A DNA stretch of 64,000 bases, taken from contig NZ_QUDR01000001.1 of the NCBI RefSeq assembly GCF_003477605.1, positions 1-64,000 of the forward strand, written 5' to 3'. The DNA is from Clostridium sp. AF37-5 (lineage in GTDB: Bacteria; Bacillota; Clostridia; Lachnospirales; Lachnospiraceae). The notes beneath the pieces were generated by a model that saw only the letters and a program-made list of their open reading frames with translations, did not search any database and was not told where the DNA came from. The translations under genes were made by a program, and so were the position numbers. The first letter of the stretch is position 1. Each line of letters starts with the position of its first letter. Shown piece after piece: positions 43,874 to 52,850 of the stretch.

Positions 43874-44986
43874 ATGAAGAAAGTATTGTTGTTTAGTGCA
43901 GCATTGTTTGTTATTGCGTTAGGCATGGGGGTCTCAGCATCTGCTGAGACAAAGAAAATTGGGAACTTCAAATATGAATATGACAGTGCTCCAAATGGAA
44001 ACGATGTATGGATTACCAAAATTACGCCGGTTACGGGCAGTGATATATCCACACTAAAGATTCCGTCCAAAATCGATGGAAACAAAGTGATAAAATTGGG
44101 AGCAAAAGACGATACAGATGACTATTTTCATGATAATATTTTCGGTATGTATATTTTAGAAGAAGATTCCAGTCTCGTACCGGAACAAATTGTTTCAGAT
44201 GTTGCAAAAATAAAGAAAATAATTCTTCCGTCAGGATTAAAGGAACTGACGCCAGATTGTTTTCATAATATTCAAAAGGGAAAGACGATTTCTGTTCCTA
44301 AAACCTTAAAAAAGAATATAAGAGCACTTTGCAATTTGCAATGGAAAAAGGTTACAATCAATAAAAGCAATAAAAAATACAAAATGAAGAACGGATGCCT
44401 TATATCAAAAAGTGGAAAGACATTTTACGGTAATTTGGAAAAGAAAAAAAGCATAAAAATTCCAAATGGAGTAAAGACAATTGCAGAGGGTGCGCTTTTT
44501 TTAAACGATAATCTTAAGGTGGTTTATATTCCTAAAACGGTTTCGAAAATTAAGGGAAAAGCATTTGGAACATCGAAGTCGCTCCGAATTAAAATTGCAT
44601 CCAAAAATCAATATTATTATGTTTCAAAGGGATGTGTGGTTAGCCGGAGGAGTGGACGTCTTGTCGTTGCAGGCATTAAAAAAGGAGTAATAACAATTCC
44701 GGAAAAAGTAACAGTGCTGAAAGAGGGTACTTCCTTTGTGGGAGGAGAGTGTGAAAAAATAGTATTTCCTAAATCATTAAAACAGATTGAGGAACACTGG
44801 GCAGGAACGCTTGGAAATTCTAGTAAAATAGAATATATTTTTCAATCGAAGGAACCTCCAAAAAGAAAGGGGGCTGCATTTTTGCTATTAGGTGGAAGCG
44901 TTGTATATGTTCCAAAGGGCACAAAACAAGTGTATGAAAAAGCTTTGAAAAGATTTTCCTATGATTTGAAAATCGTAGAAAAGTAG
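43874..44986 (+). CDS. Secreted BspA-type leucine-rich-repeat protein 1
   Basis: The 370-residue protein has a cleavable signal peptide (LLFSAALFVIALGMGVSASAE) and irregular LRR_5 repeats (IKKIILPSGLKELTPDCF, IKIPNGVKTIAEGALF, VVYIPKTVSKIKGKAFG, ITIPEKVTVLKEGTSF). It ends with a typical closing unit (VVYVPKGTKQVYEKAL). BspA-type proteins are surface or secreted and often bind host or bacterial ligands. It is the first of four paralogues in a row. AAAAAGGAGG precedes the ATG. No wall anchor or SLH domain is seen, so the product may be released. Confidence 0.85.
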   Translation: MKKVLLFSAALFVIALGMGVSASAETKKIGNFKYEYDSAPNGNDVWITKITPVTGSDISTLKIPSKIDGNKVIKLGAKDDTDDYFHDNIFGMYILEEDSSLVPEQIVSDVAKIKKIILPSGLKELTPDCFHNIQKGKTISVPKTLKKNIRALCNLQWKKVTINKSNKKYKMKNGCLISKSGKTFYGNLEKKKSIKIPNGVKTIAEGALFLNDNLKVVYIPKTVSKIKGKAFGTSKSLRIKIASKNQYYYVSKGCVVSRRSGRLVVAGIKKGVITIPEKVTVLKEGTSFVGGECEKIVFPKSLKQIEEHWAGTLGNSSKIEYIFQSKEPPKRKGAAFLLLGGSVVYVPKGTKQVYEKALKRFSYDLKIVEK

Positions 44987-45002
44987 TGGGAAGGAGGTTC
45001 AT

Positions 45003-46193
45003 ATGAAAAAAATAATATATGCTGCCATGTTTTTTCTCGCGATTACAATGATGTGTGGAAATGCTGAGAAAGCAGAGGCAAAGTCCTATAAGGCAGGAAA
45101 ATTTAAATACCAGTATAAGAATACAAAAAAAGGTGTGTGGATTACTAAGATTACACCGCTATCTTCCAAGGGAATCAGTAAACTTAATATCCCTGCTAAG
45201 GTAAAGGGAAAGAAAGTGGTCAAACTGGGAAATACGAATGACAAAGATACTACTGATCATACTACTTTAAATCTTTTTGGTGTTAGAATTGGATATTATG
45301 AGGAAGGTGGTATTTATACCCCATCAAATCCTAAAGTACACAAAAGAGTTGCTAAGATAAAGAAGATTCGGATTCCGGACTCGGTTGTATCAATAACACC
45401 AAGTTGTTTCTTTGATGTGCAGGAAGGAAAGGAGATTAATATTCCAAAGGGTGTGAAGAAAGAGGTTGTAAATCAGTTTACGAGGGTGAAGTGGAAGAAA
45501 GTAAAAATATCGTCAAAGAACAAAACGTATAAAGTAAAGAATGGCTGCCTACTTTCTAAAAATGGAAAGGTGATGTATGGTCTTGTATATAAGAAGAAAA
45601 GGGTAGTTGTGCCGAAAACGGTAACAGCGATTAAAACAATGGGTACCGGAGATGCAGCACGTAGTGAAACAATTCACGGATTGGCTTTTTTTGGATGTGA
45701 GACATTGGTGCTTCCAAAGAGCGTAAAAAATGTCTGTATTTTTAGTTATTCAATGATGAAAGTGGAGGTGGATTCTGGCAGTCAGTATTTTGCATCAAAG
45801 GATGGATCGTTATACGATAAAAAAGACGGCAGACTGGTATGGCTGTATCAGACCGATGGAATATTTAATATCCCGGATGGAGTCAGAGAGATACCGTACC
45901 ACTTTGGCCCATATGGATGGGCAAAAAAAATCATTATTCCGGCAAGCGTTAAAAAGGTGGCAAATATAGTGCAGTATTGTTATGTTAAAGATCCGGTAAT
46001 TGTATGCAAAGGAAAAGAACCACCGACTTTGTCAAAAGAACAAACTAATTCGGTAGTAAGCCTTAGAGACGAAGTTATTAATATTACGGTATATGTACCT
46101 AAAGGATGCAAAGATGCTTATGAAAAAACATGGGTAATTGATAAAAGTAATGTAAGCTCAAAAAGAATTAATTTTACATTTATTGAGCAATAA
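45003..46193 (+). CDS. Secreted BspA-type leucine-rich-repeat protein 2
   Basis: The 396-residue paralogue has a signal peptide (IIYAAMFFLAITMMCGNAEKAEA in overlapping parts), followed by the same order of blocks as the first. These are a short N-terminal beta domain (FKYQYKNTKKGVWITKITPL), then IKKIRIPDSVVSITPSCFFD, a WKKVKISSKNKTYKVKNGCL block, and LRR_5 units ending at VYVPKGCKDAYEKTW. It lies 16 bases after the previous gene. Its signal peptide is nearly identical to that of paralogue 3, which marks those two as the youngest duplicates. Confidence 0.85.
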   Translation: MKKIIYAAMFFLAITMMCGNAEKAEAKSYKAGKFKYQYKNTKKGVWITKITPLSSKGISKLNIPAKVKGKKVVKLGNTNDKDTTDHTTLNLFGVRIGYYEEGGIYTPSNPKVHKRVAKIKKIRIPDSVVSITPSCFFDVQEGKEINIPKGVKKEVVNQFTRVKWKKVKISSKNKTYKVKNGCLLSKNGKVMYGLVYKKKRVVVPKTVTAIKTMGTGDAARSETIHGLAFFGCETLVLPKSVKNVCIFSYSMMKVEVDSGSQYFASKDGSLYDKKDGRLVWLYQTDGIFNIPDGVREIPYHFGPYGWAKKIIIPASVKKVANIVQYCYVKDPVIVCKGKEPPTLSKEQTNSVVSLRDEVINITVYVPKGCKDAYEKTWVIDKSNVSSKRINFTFIEQ

Positions 46194-46228
46194 GCCGGTT
46201 AAATAAAGCAATTGCAAAGGAGACTCAT

Positions 46229-47386
46229 ATGAAAAAAATATTATATGTGACCATGTTTTTTCTCACGCTTACAATGATGTTTGCAAATGCCGAGAAAGCA
46301 GAAGCAAAGTGTTACAAATCAGGAGCCTTTTCCTATCAGTATAAAATAGAGAAAGGTAGTGTTTGGATTACAAAAATTGAGATAATTTCTAATAAGGGAG
46401 TTACTACGCTTAAAATACCGTCCCATATAAATGGAAAGGAAGTTACTGCGATAGGGAGTTCAAAAGAGGACTTCAAGGATGGGGATGAGCATAAAATGAA
46501 TATTTTTGGTGTGTTTGTAAATCCAGATATTGAATCCTATGAACTTATACCATCTGAGGTTCATAAGAAAGTAGGTAAAATAAAGAAGATTATTCTTCCG
46601 TCAACACTTAAGAAAATTTCAAAAAATTGTTTTATAAATGTGCAGGATGGAAAGACAATTAATATTCCTAAAAATGTAACGTGGAATGTTATTACTCAGT
46701 TTACGCGGGTGAAATGGAGAAAATTAGAAATATCTCCGAAGAATTCGAAGTATAAAATAAAAAATGGATGTTTATTATCCAAAAATGGAAAGAGCGTTTA
46801 TGGAATTGTACAAAAGAAGAAAAAAATTTGTATTCCGAATTCGGTAAAGATAATTGATGTTGGCATTTTGAAGGATGGCACAGCAGACGGTGATTACAAT
46901 GGAGCAGATACAATTGTGATACCAAAAAGTGTAAATCAAATAGGGTTTTCTGTTTTAGATACAAAAAAACCGGTAATAATTAAAATTGATAAAAATAACA
47001 AAAGATATGCTGTGAAAGATGGTTCTGTGTATAGCAGGAAAACCGGACGACTTGTTGCAGGATATATTAAAAATGGTGTGCTGTCAATCCCTAATACTGT
47101 ATCTAAGATAACAGATGCAACCAGCTATCTTGGAGGTCAGAATATTAAAAAAGTAATAGTTCCTTCGAGTGTGAAGAAAATGGCAGGAATATTTTTAAGA
47201 CCGAATAAAATTACATTTGTTTTTAAAGGTAAAAAACCACCTAAACTTACAAACAGAGAATTGATCGCTTTTAACATTCCGATAATTGTATATGTTCCTG
47301 CGAAATACAGGAAGGTGTATGAAGATTGGCTAGATACCTCTCTTGAAGAGTACCAAAGAAGAGATACAAAGATTTGTAGTAGATAA
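46229..47386 (+). CDS. Secreted BspA-type leucine-rich-repeat protein 3
   Basis: The 385-residue paralogue opens with a signal peptide nearly the same as in paralogue 2 (MFFLTLTMMFANAEKAEAK), then the VWITKIEIIS block, IKKIILPSTLKKISKNCF, WRKLEISPKNSKYKIKNGCL, and LRR_5 units to IVYVPAKYRKVYEDW. AAAGGAG precedes the ATG. Identity to paralogue 2 fades toward the C-terminus. Confidence 0.85.
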   Translation: MKKILYVTMFFLTLTMMFANAEKAEAKCYKSGAFSYQYKIEKGSVWITKIEIISNKGVTTLKIPSHINGKEVTAIGSSKEDFKDGDEHKMNIFGVFVNPDIESYELIPSEVHKKVGKIKKIILPSTLKKISKNCFINVQDGKTINIPKNVTWNVITQFTRVKWRKLEISPKNSKYKIKNGCLLSKNGKSVYGIVQKKKKICIPNSVKIIDVGILKDGTADGDYNGADTIVIPKSVNQIGFSVLDTKKPVIIKIDKNNKRYAVKDGSVYSRKTGRLVAGYIKNGVLSIPNTVSKITDATSYLGGQNIKKVIVPSSVKKMAGIFLRPNKITFVFKGKKPPKLTNRELIAFNIPIIVYVPAKYRKVYEDWLDTSLEEYQRRDTKICSR

Positions 47387-47423
47387 AACAGAGTTATAAT
47401 TTAATTTGGAAGGGGAAAACAAA

Positions 47424-47651
47424 ATGATAGAATTAGAAAAAACATATATATCTTCATCCATGGAGGCGCAGATTGCTGAAATGATAGGGAGAGATGAGAA
47501 GAGTAATGACTATCGATTCTATCATTTGTTTTCCTCTCTTGTTTTTGACAAAACAAAGAAGGAACTGAGGTTTCCAATTCTTCGAGAGATTTGGGAAAGT
47601 GGTGTTGCAAAAAAAGTTCAAAGTTATTCCTATAGTGGATCTTCAAAGTAA
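47424..47651 (+). CDS. Small hypothetical protein between LRR genes
   Basis: The 75-residue product has no signal peptide, no membrane helix and no family I recognise. AAGGGG precedes the ATG at 47424. The sequence is charged and helical, ending in a Ser-rich tail (YSYSGSSK). It sits in the same direction between two secreted LRR genes, with gaps of 37 and 18 bases, so it is probably co-transcribed. It may be the remnant of a longer gene or an intracellular accessory protein. Confidence 0.5.
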   Translation: MIELEKTYISSSMEAQIAEMIGRDEKSNDYRFYHLFSSLVFDKTKKELRFPILREIWESGVAKKVQSYSYSGSSK

Positions 47652-47669
47652 GGCAAAGGAGGAATACGC

Positions 47670-48797
47670 ATGAAAGTAAAATATAAAACGATATTAATGA
47701 TTGCATTTGTTGGTATTTTAGTATGTGGAATTGAAATCTCAGCAAAAGAAAAAAGAGTTGGTGCATTTCAATTTAGTTATGTTACGTTAGATGGGGACAA
47801 TGTACAAATAACAAAAATTATACCTACACAGGAAACGATTCCTGATAAGTTAATCATACCGGATAAAATCGATGGGAAAAGCGTTGTAAAACTGGGGGAT
47901 TTATATGATGACGATGATGGCGGCCGGGGTATTAATTTATTTGGTATTTATCTTTCAGAAGAATCAAAAAAACTGAAGTTATTGCCGACAGAAAGATACA
48001 AACAGATGGGTAAAATTAAACGTATTGTTTTGCCTTCATCTTTAATTGGGATTACTCCCAATTGTTTTGAACATATGCAAGACGGAAAGGAAATAAATAT
48101 CCCTGGTGTTTTTGAAAAGAATGTTATTTCGTTATGTCAAATTGAATGGAAAAAGGTGGTTGCTCATTCGACAAATAAGAAATTCAAGGTAAAAAATCAT
48201 CTTTTGCTATCGAAAAGCGGTAAAAAAGTTTATGGATGTATAGAGAAAAGCAAAAAGATTAAAGTGCCTAATGGAGTAGAAACTATAATAAACGATGCGT
48301 TTAGTGGGAGGAGAATTAAGAAAATAGTTTTACCTAAAACAATGAAAAAAATTGGAAGTGAAGCTTTTTCCGGAAGTAGAATCACAAAGTTTTGTATAAA
48401 TCCGAAGAATAAATATTACGCTTCGAATAATGGATGTCTATATAACAGAAAGAGCCGAGAATTGGTTGCGGTGCGCGTAAAGGGAGGTGTTGCTCGGATT
48501 TCATCCAGAGTTAAAGTGATACCTAAAGGCGTGTCATTTTATCCGGGATATGTGAAAAAAATAGTGTTTCCGAATGAAATCAAAAAACTTTCAGCTTATT
48601 GGAGACATTCCATCCCATATTTAAATAAAATTAAATTGGTATTTACAGGTGAGTCTTTGCCAAAGCTGGCGAGTGCCAATGCAGATTTCCCAATGGATTC
48701 TGTAGTTTATGTTCCAAAAGGAAGGATAAAAACATATAAAAAGGCTTATCAGAGAAAATACGACGATATGGATTTGAAATGGGAGAAATTGAAGTAA
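47670..48797 (+). CDS. Secreted BspA-type leucine-rich-repeat protein 4
   Basis: The 375-residue paralogue has a signal peptide (ILMIAFVGILVCGIEISAK), the VQITKIIPTQ block, IKRIVLPSSLIGITPNCFEH, WKKVVAHSTNKKFKVKNHLL, and LRR_5 units (IKVPNGVETIINDAFSG, IKKIVLPKTMKKIGSEAFSG) ending VVYVPKGRIKTYKKAY. It is the last of the cluster and is more divergent from the others. AAAGGAGG precedes the ATG. The long hairpin at 48975-49047 probably ends the transcript. Confidence 0.85.
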   Translation: MKVKYKTILMIAFVGILVCGIEISAKEKRVGAFQFSYVTLDGDNVQITKIIPTQETIPDKLIIPDKIDGKSVVKLGDLYDDDDGGRGINLFGIYLSEESKKLKLLPTERYKQMGKIKRIVLPSSLIGITPNCFEHMQDGKEINIPGVFEKNVISLCQIEWKKVVAHSTNKKFKVKNHLLLSKSGKKVYGCIEKSKKIKVPNGVETIINDAFSGRRIKKIVLPKTMKKIGSEAFSGSRITKFCINPKNKYYASNNGCLYNRKSRELVAVRVKGGVARISSRVKVIPKGVSFYPGYVKKIVFPNEIKKLSAYWRHSIPYLNKIKLVFTGESLPKLASANADFPMDSVVYVPKGRIKTYKKAYQRKYDDMDLKWEKLK

Positions 48798-48974
48798 GAG
48801 ATAAATAAAATGCCCGACGGCACACTGTGGTAGGTGCTAACTGTACTTTACATGAGCCATGGTCAGTGCATTTGTCTTGAGATTGTCGATGAGACGAGGG
48901 TTGCCCTGGGTGAAACTGTGCTGCTTCAGCGTTATGTTTCATTGTTTCATTTGTTTTGCTCATAATCGGGCGAT
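48798..48974. other. Unassigned stretch after the LRR cluster
   Basis: About 180 bases have higher GC than the neighbours. On the minus strand an ATG at 48963 opens a frame with Cys/His-containing text (DKCTDHGSCKV), but no ribosome site precedes it and the frame runs into the LRR gene. I see no known RNA or gene; it may be debris of a lost element. Confidence 0.3.
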
Positions 48975-49047
48975 CAGCCCATAAAAAGGAATCGGTCATG
49001 AATTGTGTGCGAGCACACATTCGTGACCGGTTCCTTTTTATGGGCTG
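48975..49047 (+). terminator. 35-bp hairpin between LRR and sulfur operons
   Basis: The left arm at 48975-49010 (starting CAGCCCATAAAAAGGAA) pairs with 49013-49047 along its whole length, with a GA loop and one bulged base. The two mismatches become G-U pairs in plus-strand RNA, so the structure reads as an RNA hairpin of that strand. TTTTT follows four bases later. It probably terminates the LRR transcript and isolates the sulfur operon. Confidence 0.65.
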
Positions 49048-49073
49048 AACTTTTTCAAAAAAACTTTACAAAT

Positions 49074-49146
49074 CCTATTGACTTAGTAGGGAATAGGTGA
49101 TATGATAGGCACAGTTAAATTATATAAACCCTACATGAATAGTAGG
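49074..49146 (+). promoter_or_regulatory. Sulfur-operon promoter with paired CCTA-TAGG sites
   Basis: TTGACT (49078-49083) and TATGAT (49101-49106) are 17 bp apart. Two 17-nt sites share a CCTA...TAGG frame: CCTATTGACTTAGTAGG (49074-49090), which covers the -35, and CCTACATGAATAGTAGG (49130-49146), downstream. A dimeric repressor sensing sulfur or cysteine status is likely; an Rrf2-type CymR-like protein is the natural candidate in Firmicutes. The regulator gene is not in the window. Confidence 0.65.
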
Positions 49147-49165
49147 AAAAAGGATGGTGAAAGCG

Positions 49166-50104
49166 ATGGCTAAGATTGCAAAACAGTTGACAGAATTAAT
49201 CGGAAATACTCCATTGCTGGAGTTGACAAATTATGAAAAGGAAAATGAGTTAGAGGCAAATCTGATTGTAAAATTGGAGTATTTTAACCCATTAGGAAGT
49301 GTAAAAGACCGTGTGGCTTATGCGATGATTGAGCAGGGAATTGCGGATGGGAAAATTAATTCAGATACCGTGATTATCGAGCCAACAAGCGGTAATACAG
49401 GAATTGGACTTGCATTTGTGACAGCGGCAAAGGGATTACACCTGATTCTTACGATGCCGGACACCATGAGTGTAGAGAGACGCAAGATTGTATCAGCGTT
49501 AGGTGCTGAAATTGTTCTTACACCGGGACGCGATGGTATGAAAGGTGCGATTAAAAAGGCGGAAGAGCTGAAAGAGGAATATGGAAATGCATTTATTCCA
49601 CAGCAGTTTGAAAATGAAGCGAATCCGGCAATTCATAAAAAGACAACCGCACAGGAAATTTTGAAAGACACCGATGGCAAAGTTGATATTTTTGTATCGG
49701 CAGTTGGAACCGGCGGAACGGTTACCGGAACCGGACAGGGATTAAAAGAAGCAAATCCGGATGTAAAAGTTGTGGCTGTTGAGCCTGCCGGCTCACCGGT
49801 ATTATCCGGAGGAAAGCCTGGACCACATAAAATTCAGGGAATTGGGGCCGGATTTGTGCCGGATGTTTTGGATAAAGAAATTTTGGATGAAATTATTCCG
49901 GTTGAGAATGATGATGCTTTTGAAACATCAAGAAAAGTAGCAAAGAGTGATGGATTGTTAGTTGGAATTTCTTCCGGTGCAGCACTTTATGCAGCTACAC
50001 AGTTAGCAAAACGCAAAGAAAATGCAGGAAAAAATATTGTTGTTTTACTGCCGGATACCGGTGAGAGATATTTGTCCACTTCTTTGTTTGTAGTAGAGGA
50101 GTAA
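49166..50104 (+). CDS. cysK: Cysteine synthase (O-acetylserine sulfhydrylase)
   Basis: The 312-residue PLP enzyme makes cysteine from O-acetylserine and sulfide. The PLP Lys47 lies in [11 protein letters not shown]. The substrate loop is [13 protein letters not shown] and the phosphate-binding glycines are [16 protein letters not shown]. The start at 49166 (MAKIAKQL) fits the family and the AAGGATGGTG site; an in-frame ATG lies at 49154. It is the first gene of the sulfate assimilation run, followed 11 bases later by the sulfate-binding protein gene. It gives the operon a direct route from sulfide to cysteine beside the carrier-protein route to homocysteine. Confidence 0.95.
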   Translation: MAKIAKQLTELIGNTPLLELTNYEKENELEANLIVKLEYFNPLGSVKDRVAYAMIEQGIADGKINSDTVIIEPTSGNTGIGLAFVTAAKGLHLILTMPDTMSVERRKIVSALGAEIVLTPGRDGMKGAIKKAEELKEEYGNAFIPQQFENEANPAIHKKTTAQEILKDTDGKVDIFVSAVGTGGTVTGTGQGLKEANPDVKVVAVEPAGSPVLSGGKPGPHKIQGIGAGFVPDVLDKEILDEIIPVENDDAFETSRKVAKSDGLLVGISSGAALYAATQLAKRKENAGKNIVVLLPDTGERYLSTSLFVVEE

Positions 50105-50115
50105 AGGAGCAGGCG

Positions 50116-51117
50116 ATGAGAAAAAGAAAGAAGAGTGTCCTTCTTTTTCTGGTACTTGTGCTTATCCTTAGCGGCTGTGGAACGAAGTCAGATGTTATCA
50201 CGATAACGAATGTTTCGTATGACCCGACAAGAGAATTTTATGAATCTTATAATACGATGTTTGAAGAATATTATAAGAAGACTTATAACAAGGAAGTTCA
50301 GGTGATACAGTCGCACGGCGGCTCCGGCAGTCAGGCGAGGTCGGTTGTGGAAGGGTGTAACGCGGATGTTGTTACACTTGCATTAGAGCATGACATTTCT
50401 CTGATTGAGAAGACGGGGCTTGTTGATGCCGGATGGATTAAAGAATTTCCAAAATTCTCTGCCCCTTATACATCGACCATTGTGCTGTTAGTGCGAAAAG
50501 GAAATCCAAAGCAGATTCACGACTGGGATGACTTAACGCGAAAAGGTGTGGAGGTCATTACACCGGATCCGAAAAGCAGCGGAGGTGCCTGCTGGAACTT
50601 CTTAGCAGCTCTTGGTTATGCAAAGACCAAATGGAGCGATGAGAACAAGCAGAAAGAATTTATGAGGCGGTTGTATCACAATGTATCAGTTATGGACTCC
50701 GGTGCCAGGGGTGCGACAACGACGTTTGTGGAAAATGGTAAAGGCGATGTGCTGATTGCATGGGAAAATGAAGCACTTGTAACTATGAAATCCTATGCCG
50801 GCAAGTATGAAATCGTAAATCCGTCTGTCAGTATTTTAGCACAGCCAAGTGTTGCAATTGTGGATGATAATGCAAAAGCAAATGGCTCAGAAGAAGTGAG
50901 TAAACGGTATTTGGATTTTCTTTATACGAAACAGGCACAGCGGTTAATTGGAAAAAGCGGTTACCGCCCAACCGACAAGGAAATTTTGCAGGAATTTGGA
51001 AATGAGTTTGATTTGTCTATAAGGTTATGGACGATTGACGATTTTGGCGGCTGGGAGAAAGCATATCAGAAATATTTTGATGATGATGCCATGTTTGATG
51101 AGATTTATAACTATTAG
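50116..51117 (+). CDS. Sulfate-binding lipoprotein of ABC transporter
   Basis: The 333-residue extracytoplasmic solute-binding protein has a lipobox (LILSGC, Cys at about residue 22), so it is anchored to the membrane. Family blocks include NVSYDPTREFYESYN, QSHGGSGSQARSV, ADVVTLALEHDI, TPDPKSSGGACWNFLAALG and VWENEA-like IAWENEALV. All match Sbp/CysP sulfate or thiosulfate receptors. Genes for two permeases and the ATPase follow. Confidence 0.93.
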   Translation: MRKRKKSVLLFLVLVLILSGCGTKSDVITITNVSYDPTREFYESYNTMFEEYYKKTYNKEVQVIQSHGGSGSQARSVVEGCNADVVTLALEHDISLIEKTGLVDAGWIKEFPKFSAPYTSTIVLLVRKGNPKQIHDWDDLTRKGVEVITPDPKSSGGACWNFLAALGYAKTKWSDENKQKEFMRRLYHNVSVMDSGARGATTTFVENGKGDVLIAWENEALVTMKSYAGKYEIVNPSVSILAQPSVAIVDDNAKANGSEEVSKRYLDFLYTKQAQRLIGKSGYRPTDKEILQEFGNEFDLSIRLWTIDDFGGWEKAYQKYFDDDAMFDEIYNY

Positions 51118-51133
51118 AAGAGGAGTTTTTCGG

Positions 51134-51988
51134 ATGAGGAATACGGTAAGACAAAAGAGAGTGAAAAAAGCAAGAGTGATTCCCGGATTTCGCTGCACAT
51201 TTGGAATTGTTGTGTTAATGCTTTCCCTGATTGTGCTGATTCCGCTGGCTTCAGTGCTTGTGTATTCCTTGAAAATTTCACCGGGAGAATTTTTCTCTCT
51301 TCTTTGGAAATCAAATGTAAGAAATGCTTTTTTAACAAGTATTGGCTGTTCACTTGTGGCGGCAGGAATCAATACGGTGTTTGGCGTTATCGTGGCATGG
51401 ACTTTAGTAAAATATGATTTTCCGGGCAAGCGGATTGTGGACGGACTGATAGAACTTCCCTTTGCACTGCCGACAGCCGTAGCCGGAATTACACTTTCCA
51501 AATTATATTCGGAAACCGGATTTTTTGGAAAAATGTTAGCAGGTATTGGAATTAAGGTGACTTATACGAAAACCGGATTGGTTATCGCACTTGTGTTTGT
51601 CGGACTTCCTTTTGTAATCCGGGCGGTTCAGCCGGTCCTTGAAAAACTGGATGGACAGTATGAAGAAGCGGCTTATATGTTAGGTGCAAGCCCATCGAAA
51701 ACATTTCGACGTGTGATTTTACCGGAATTAAGACCTGCGATTTTAACCGGATTTGGTCTGGCACTTGCCAGAGGAATTGGTGAATACGGCAGTGTCATTT
51801 ACATATCAGGCAACAGTGCAAAAGAAAAGACACAGGTTGTTTCCTATGTAATTATGCAGAAATTAAGTTACATTGATTATGAGAGTGCGACGGCAATTGC
51901 CCTTGTGATGTTAGTGCTGTCATTCGTGTTATTATTGTTTGTCAATATCGTACAGGCACGGCAGGCGGCAAGAACAAATCTGTTATGA
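51134..51988 (+). CDS. cysT: Sulfate ABC transporter permease CysT
   Basis: The 284-residue protein has six predicted helices and the EAA loop for ATPase contact (EEAAYMLGASPSKTFRRVIL). The block GLALARGIGEYGSVIYISGN is characteristic of sulfate permeases. The ATG at 51134 follows AGAGGAG. The frame open upstream belongs to the end of the binding-protein gene. It pairs with CysW. Confidence 0.92.
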   Translation: MRNTVRQKRVKKARVIPGFRCTFGIVVLMLSLIVLIPLASVLVYSLKISPGEFFSLLWKSNVRNAFLTSIGCSLVAAGINTVFGVIVAWTLVKYDFPGKRIVDGLIELPFALPTAVAGITLSKLYSETGFFGKMLAGIGIKVTYTKTGLVIALVFVGLPFVIRAVQPVLEKLDGQYEEAAYMLGASPSKTFRRVILPELRPAILTGFGLALARGIGEYGSVIYISGNSAKEKTQVVSYVIMQKLSYIDYESATAIALVMLVLSFVLLLFVNIVQARQAARTNLL

Positions 51989-52001
51989 GGAGGAAAAAAG
52001 G

Positions 52002-52850
52002 ATGGAACGACGAAAGAAAATAACAAAAATTATTTTAATCACGATTACCCTTTTATTTCTTCTGCTCATGCTTGCAGCACCACTTCTTTCGGTTCTTGTT
52101 AATTCGCTGAAAGAGGGAATCGGATTTTATGTGCAGGCGATTTCAACACCGTATGTGGTAAGTGCTTTGCTTGTTACTTTGTTAGCAACGGTGATTGCGG
52201 TTGTCGTAAATACCTTTTTTGGAATTTGTGCGGCATGGCTCTTGACGAAGTTTTCGTTCCGGGGCAAACAGATTTTAGCTACACTGATTGATATACCATT
52301 TTCCATTTCTCCGGTTATTGTAGGTCTTTCCTATTTGATGACATTTGGAAGACTGGGATGGTTTTATCCGGCGATTCGGGCGTTTAACCAGTTCTTTGGT
52401 ACGAATATACGAATTACATTTGCAATACCGGGTGTTGTGCTCGCAACCATTTTTGTTACCTTCCCGTTTGTATCAAGAGAGATTCTTCCGGTGCTGAATG
52501 CACAGGGCAAAGATGAGGAAGAAGCGGCGGCTCTGATGGGTGCCAAAGGTTTTACGATTTTTCGTAAAATTACACTTCCACAGATGAAATGGGGACTGAT
52601 TTATGGTATTATTTTATGTGCGGCGAGAGCACTTGGTGAGTTTGGCGCGGTAAACGCTTTGTCGAAAACGAGGGGTGAAACCTTTACCCTTCCGCTTGAA
52701 ATCGATGCGTTATATATGTCGGGAACCGACACATCCGTAACAGCATCGTTTGCGGTATCGTCACTGCTAGTGATTATCGCAATCGTCATATTGTTTGTGA
52801 GAAATGTATTAGAACACCGAGATGGCAAGGAGAAAAAAGTATGTATGTAG
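52002..52850 (+). CDS. cysW: Sulfate ABC transporter permease CysW
   Basis: The 282-residue second permease has six helices, the EAA loop EEEAAALMGAKGFTIFRKIT and the sulfate-type block ARALGEFGAVNALSKTRGET. AGGAGGAAA precedes the ATG at 52002. It overlaps cysA by 10 bases. Confidence 0.92.
   Translation: MERRKKITKIILITITLLFLLLMLAAPLLSVLVNSLKEGIGFYVQAISTPYVVSALLVTLLATVIAVVVNTFFGICAAWLLTKFSFRGKQILATLIDIPFSISPVIVGLSYLMTFGRLGWFYPAIRAFNQFFGTNIRITFAIPGVVLATIFVTFPFVSREILPVLNAQGKDEEEAAALMGAKGFTIFRKITLPQMKWGLIYGIILCAARALGEFGAVNALSKTRGETFTLPLEIDALYMSGTDTSVTASFAVSSLLVIIAIVILFVRNVLEHRDGKEKKVCM

Noticed and set aside
48643..49020. Minus-strand frame with DKCTDHGSCKV text
   Set aside because: No ribosome site at its ATG (48963), and it overlaps the 3' part of an LRR gene and one arm of a hairpin.
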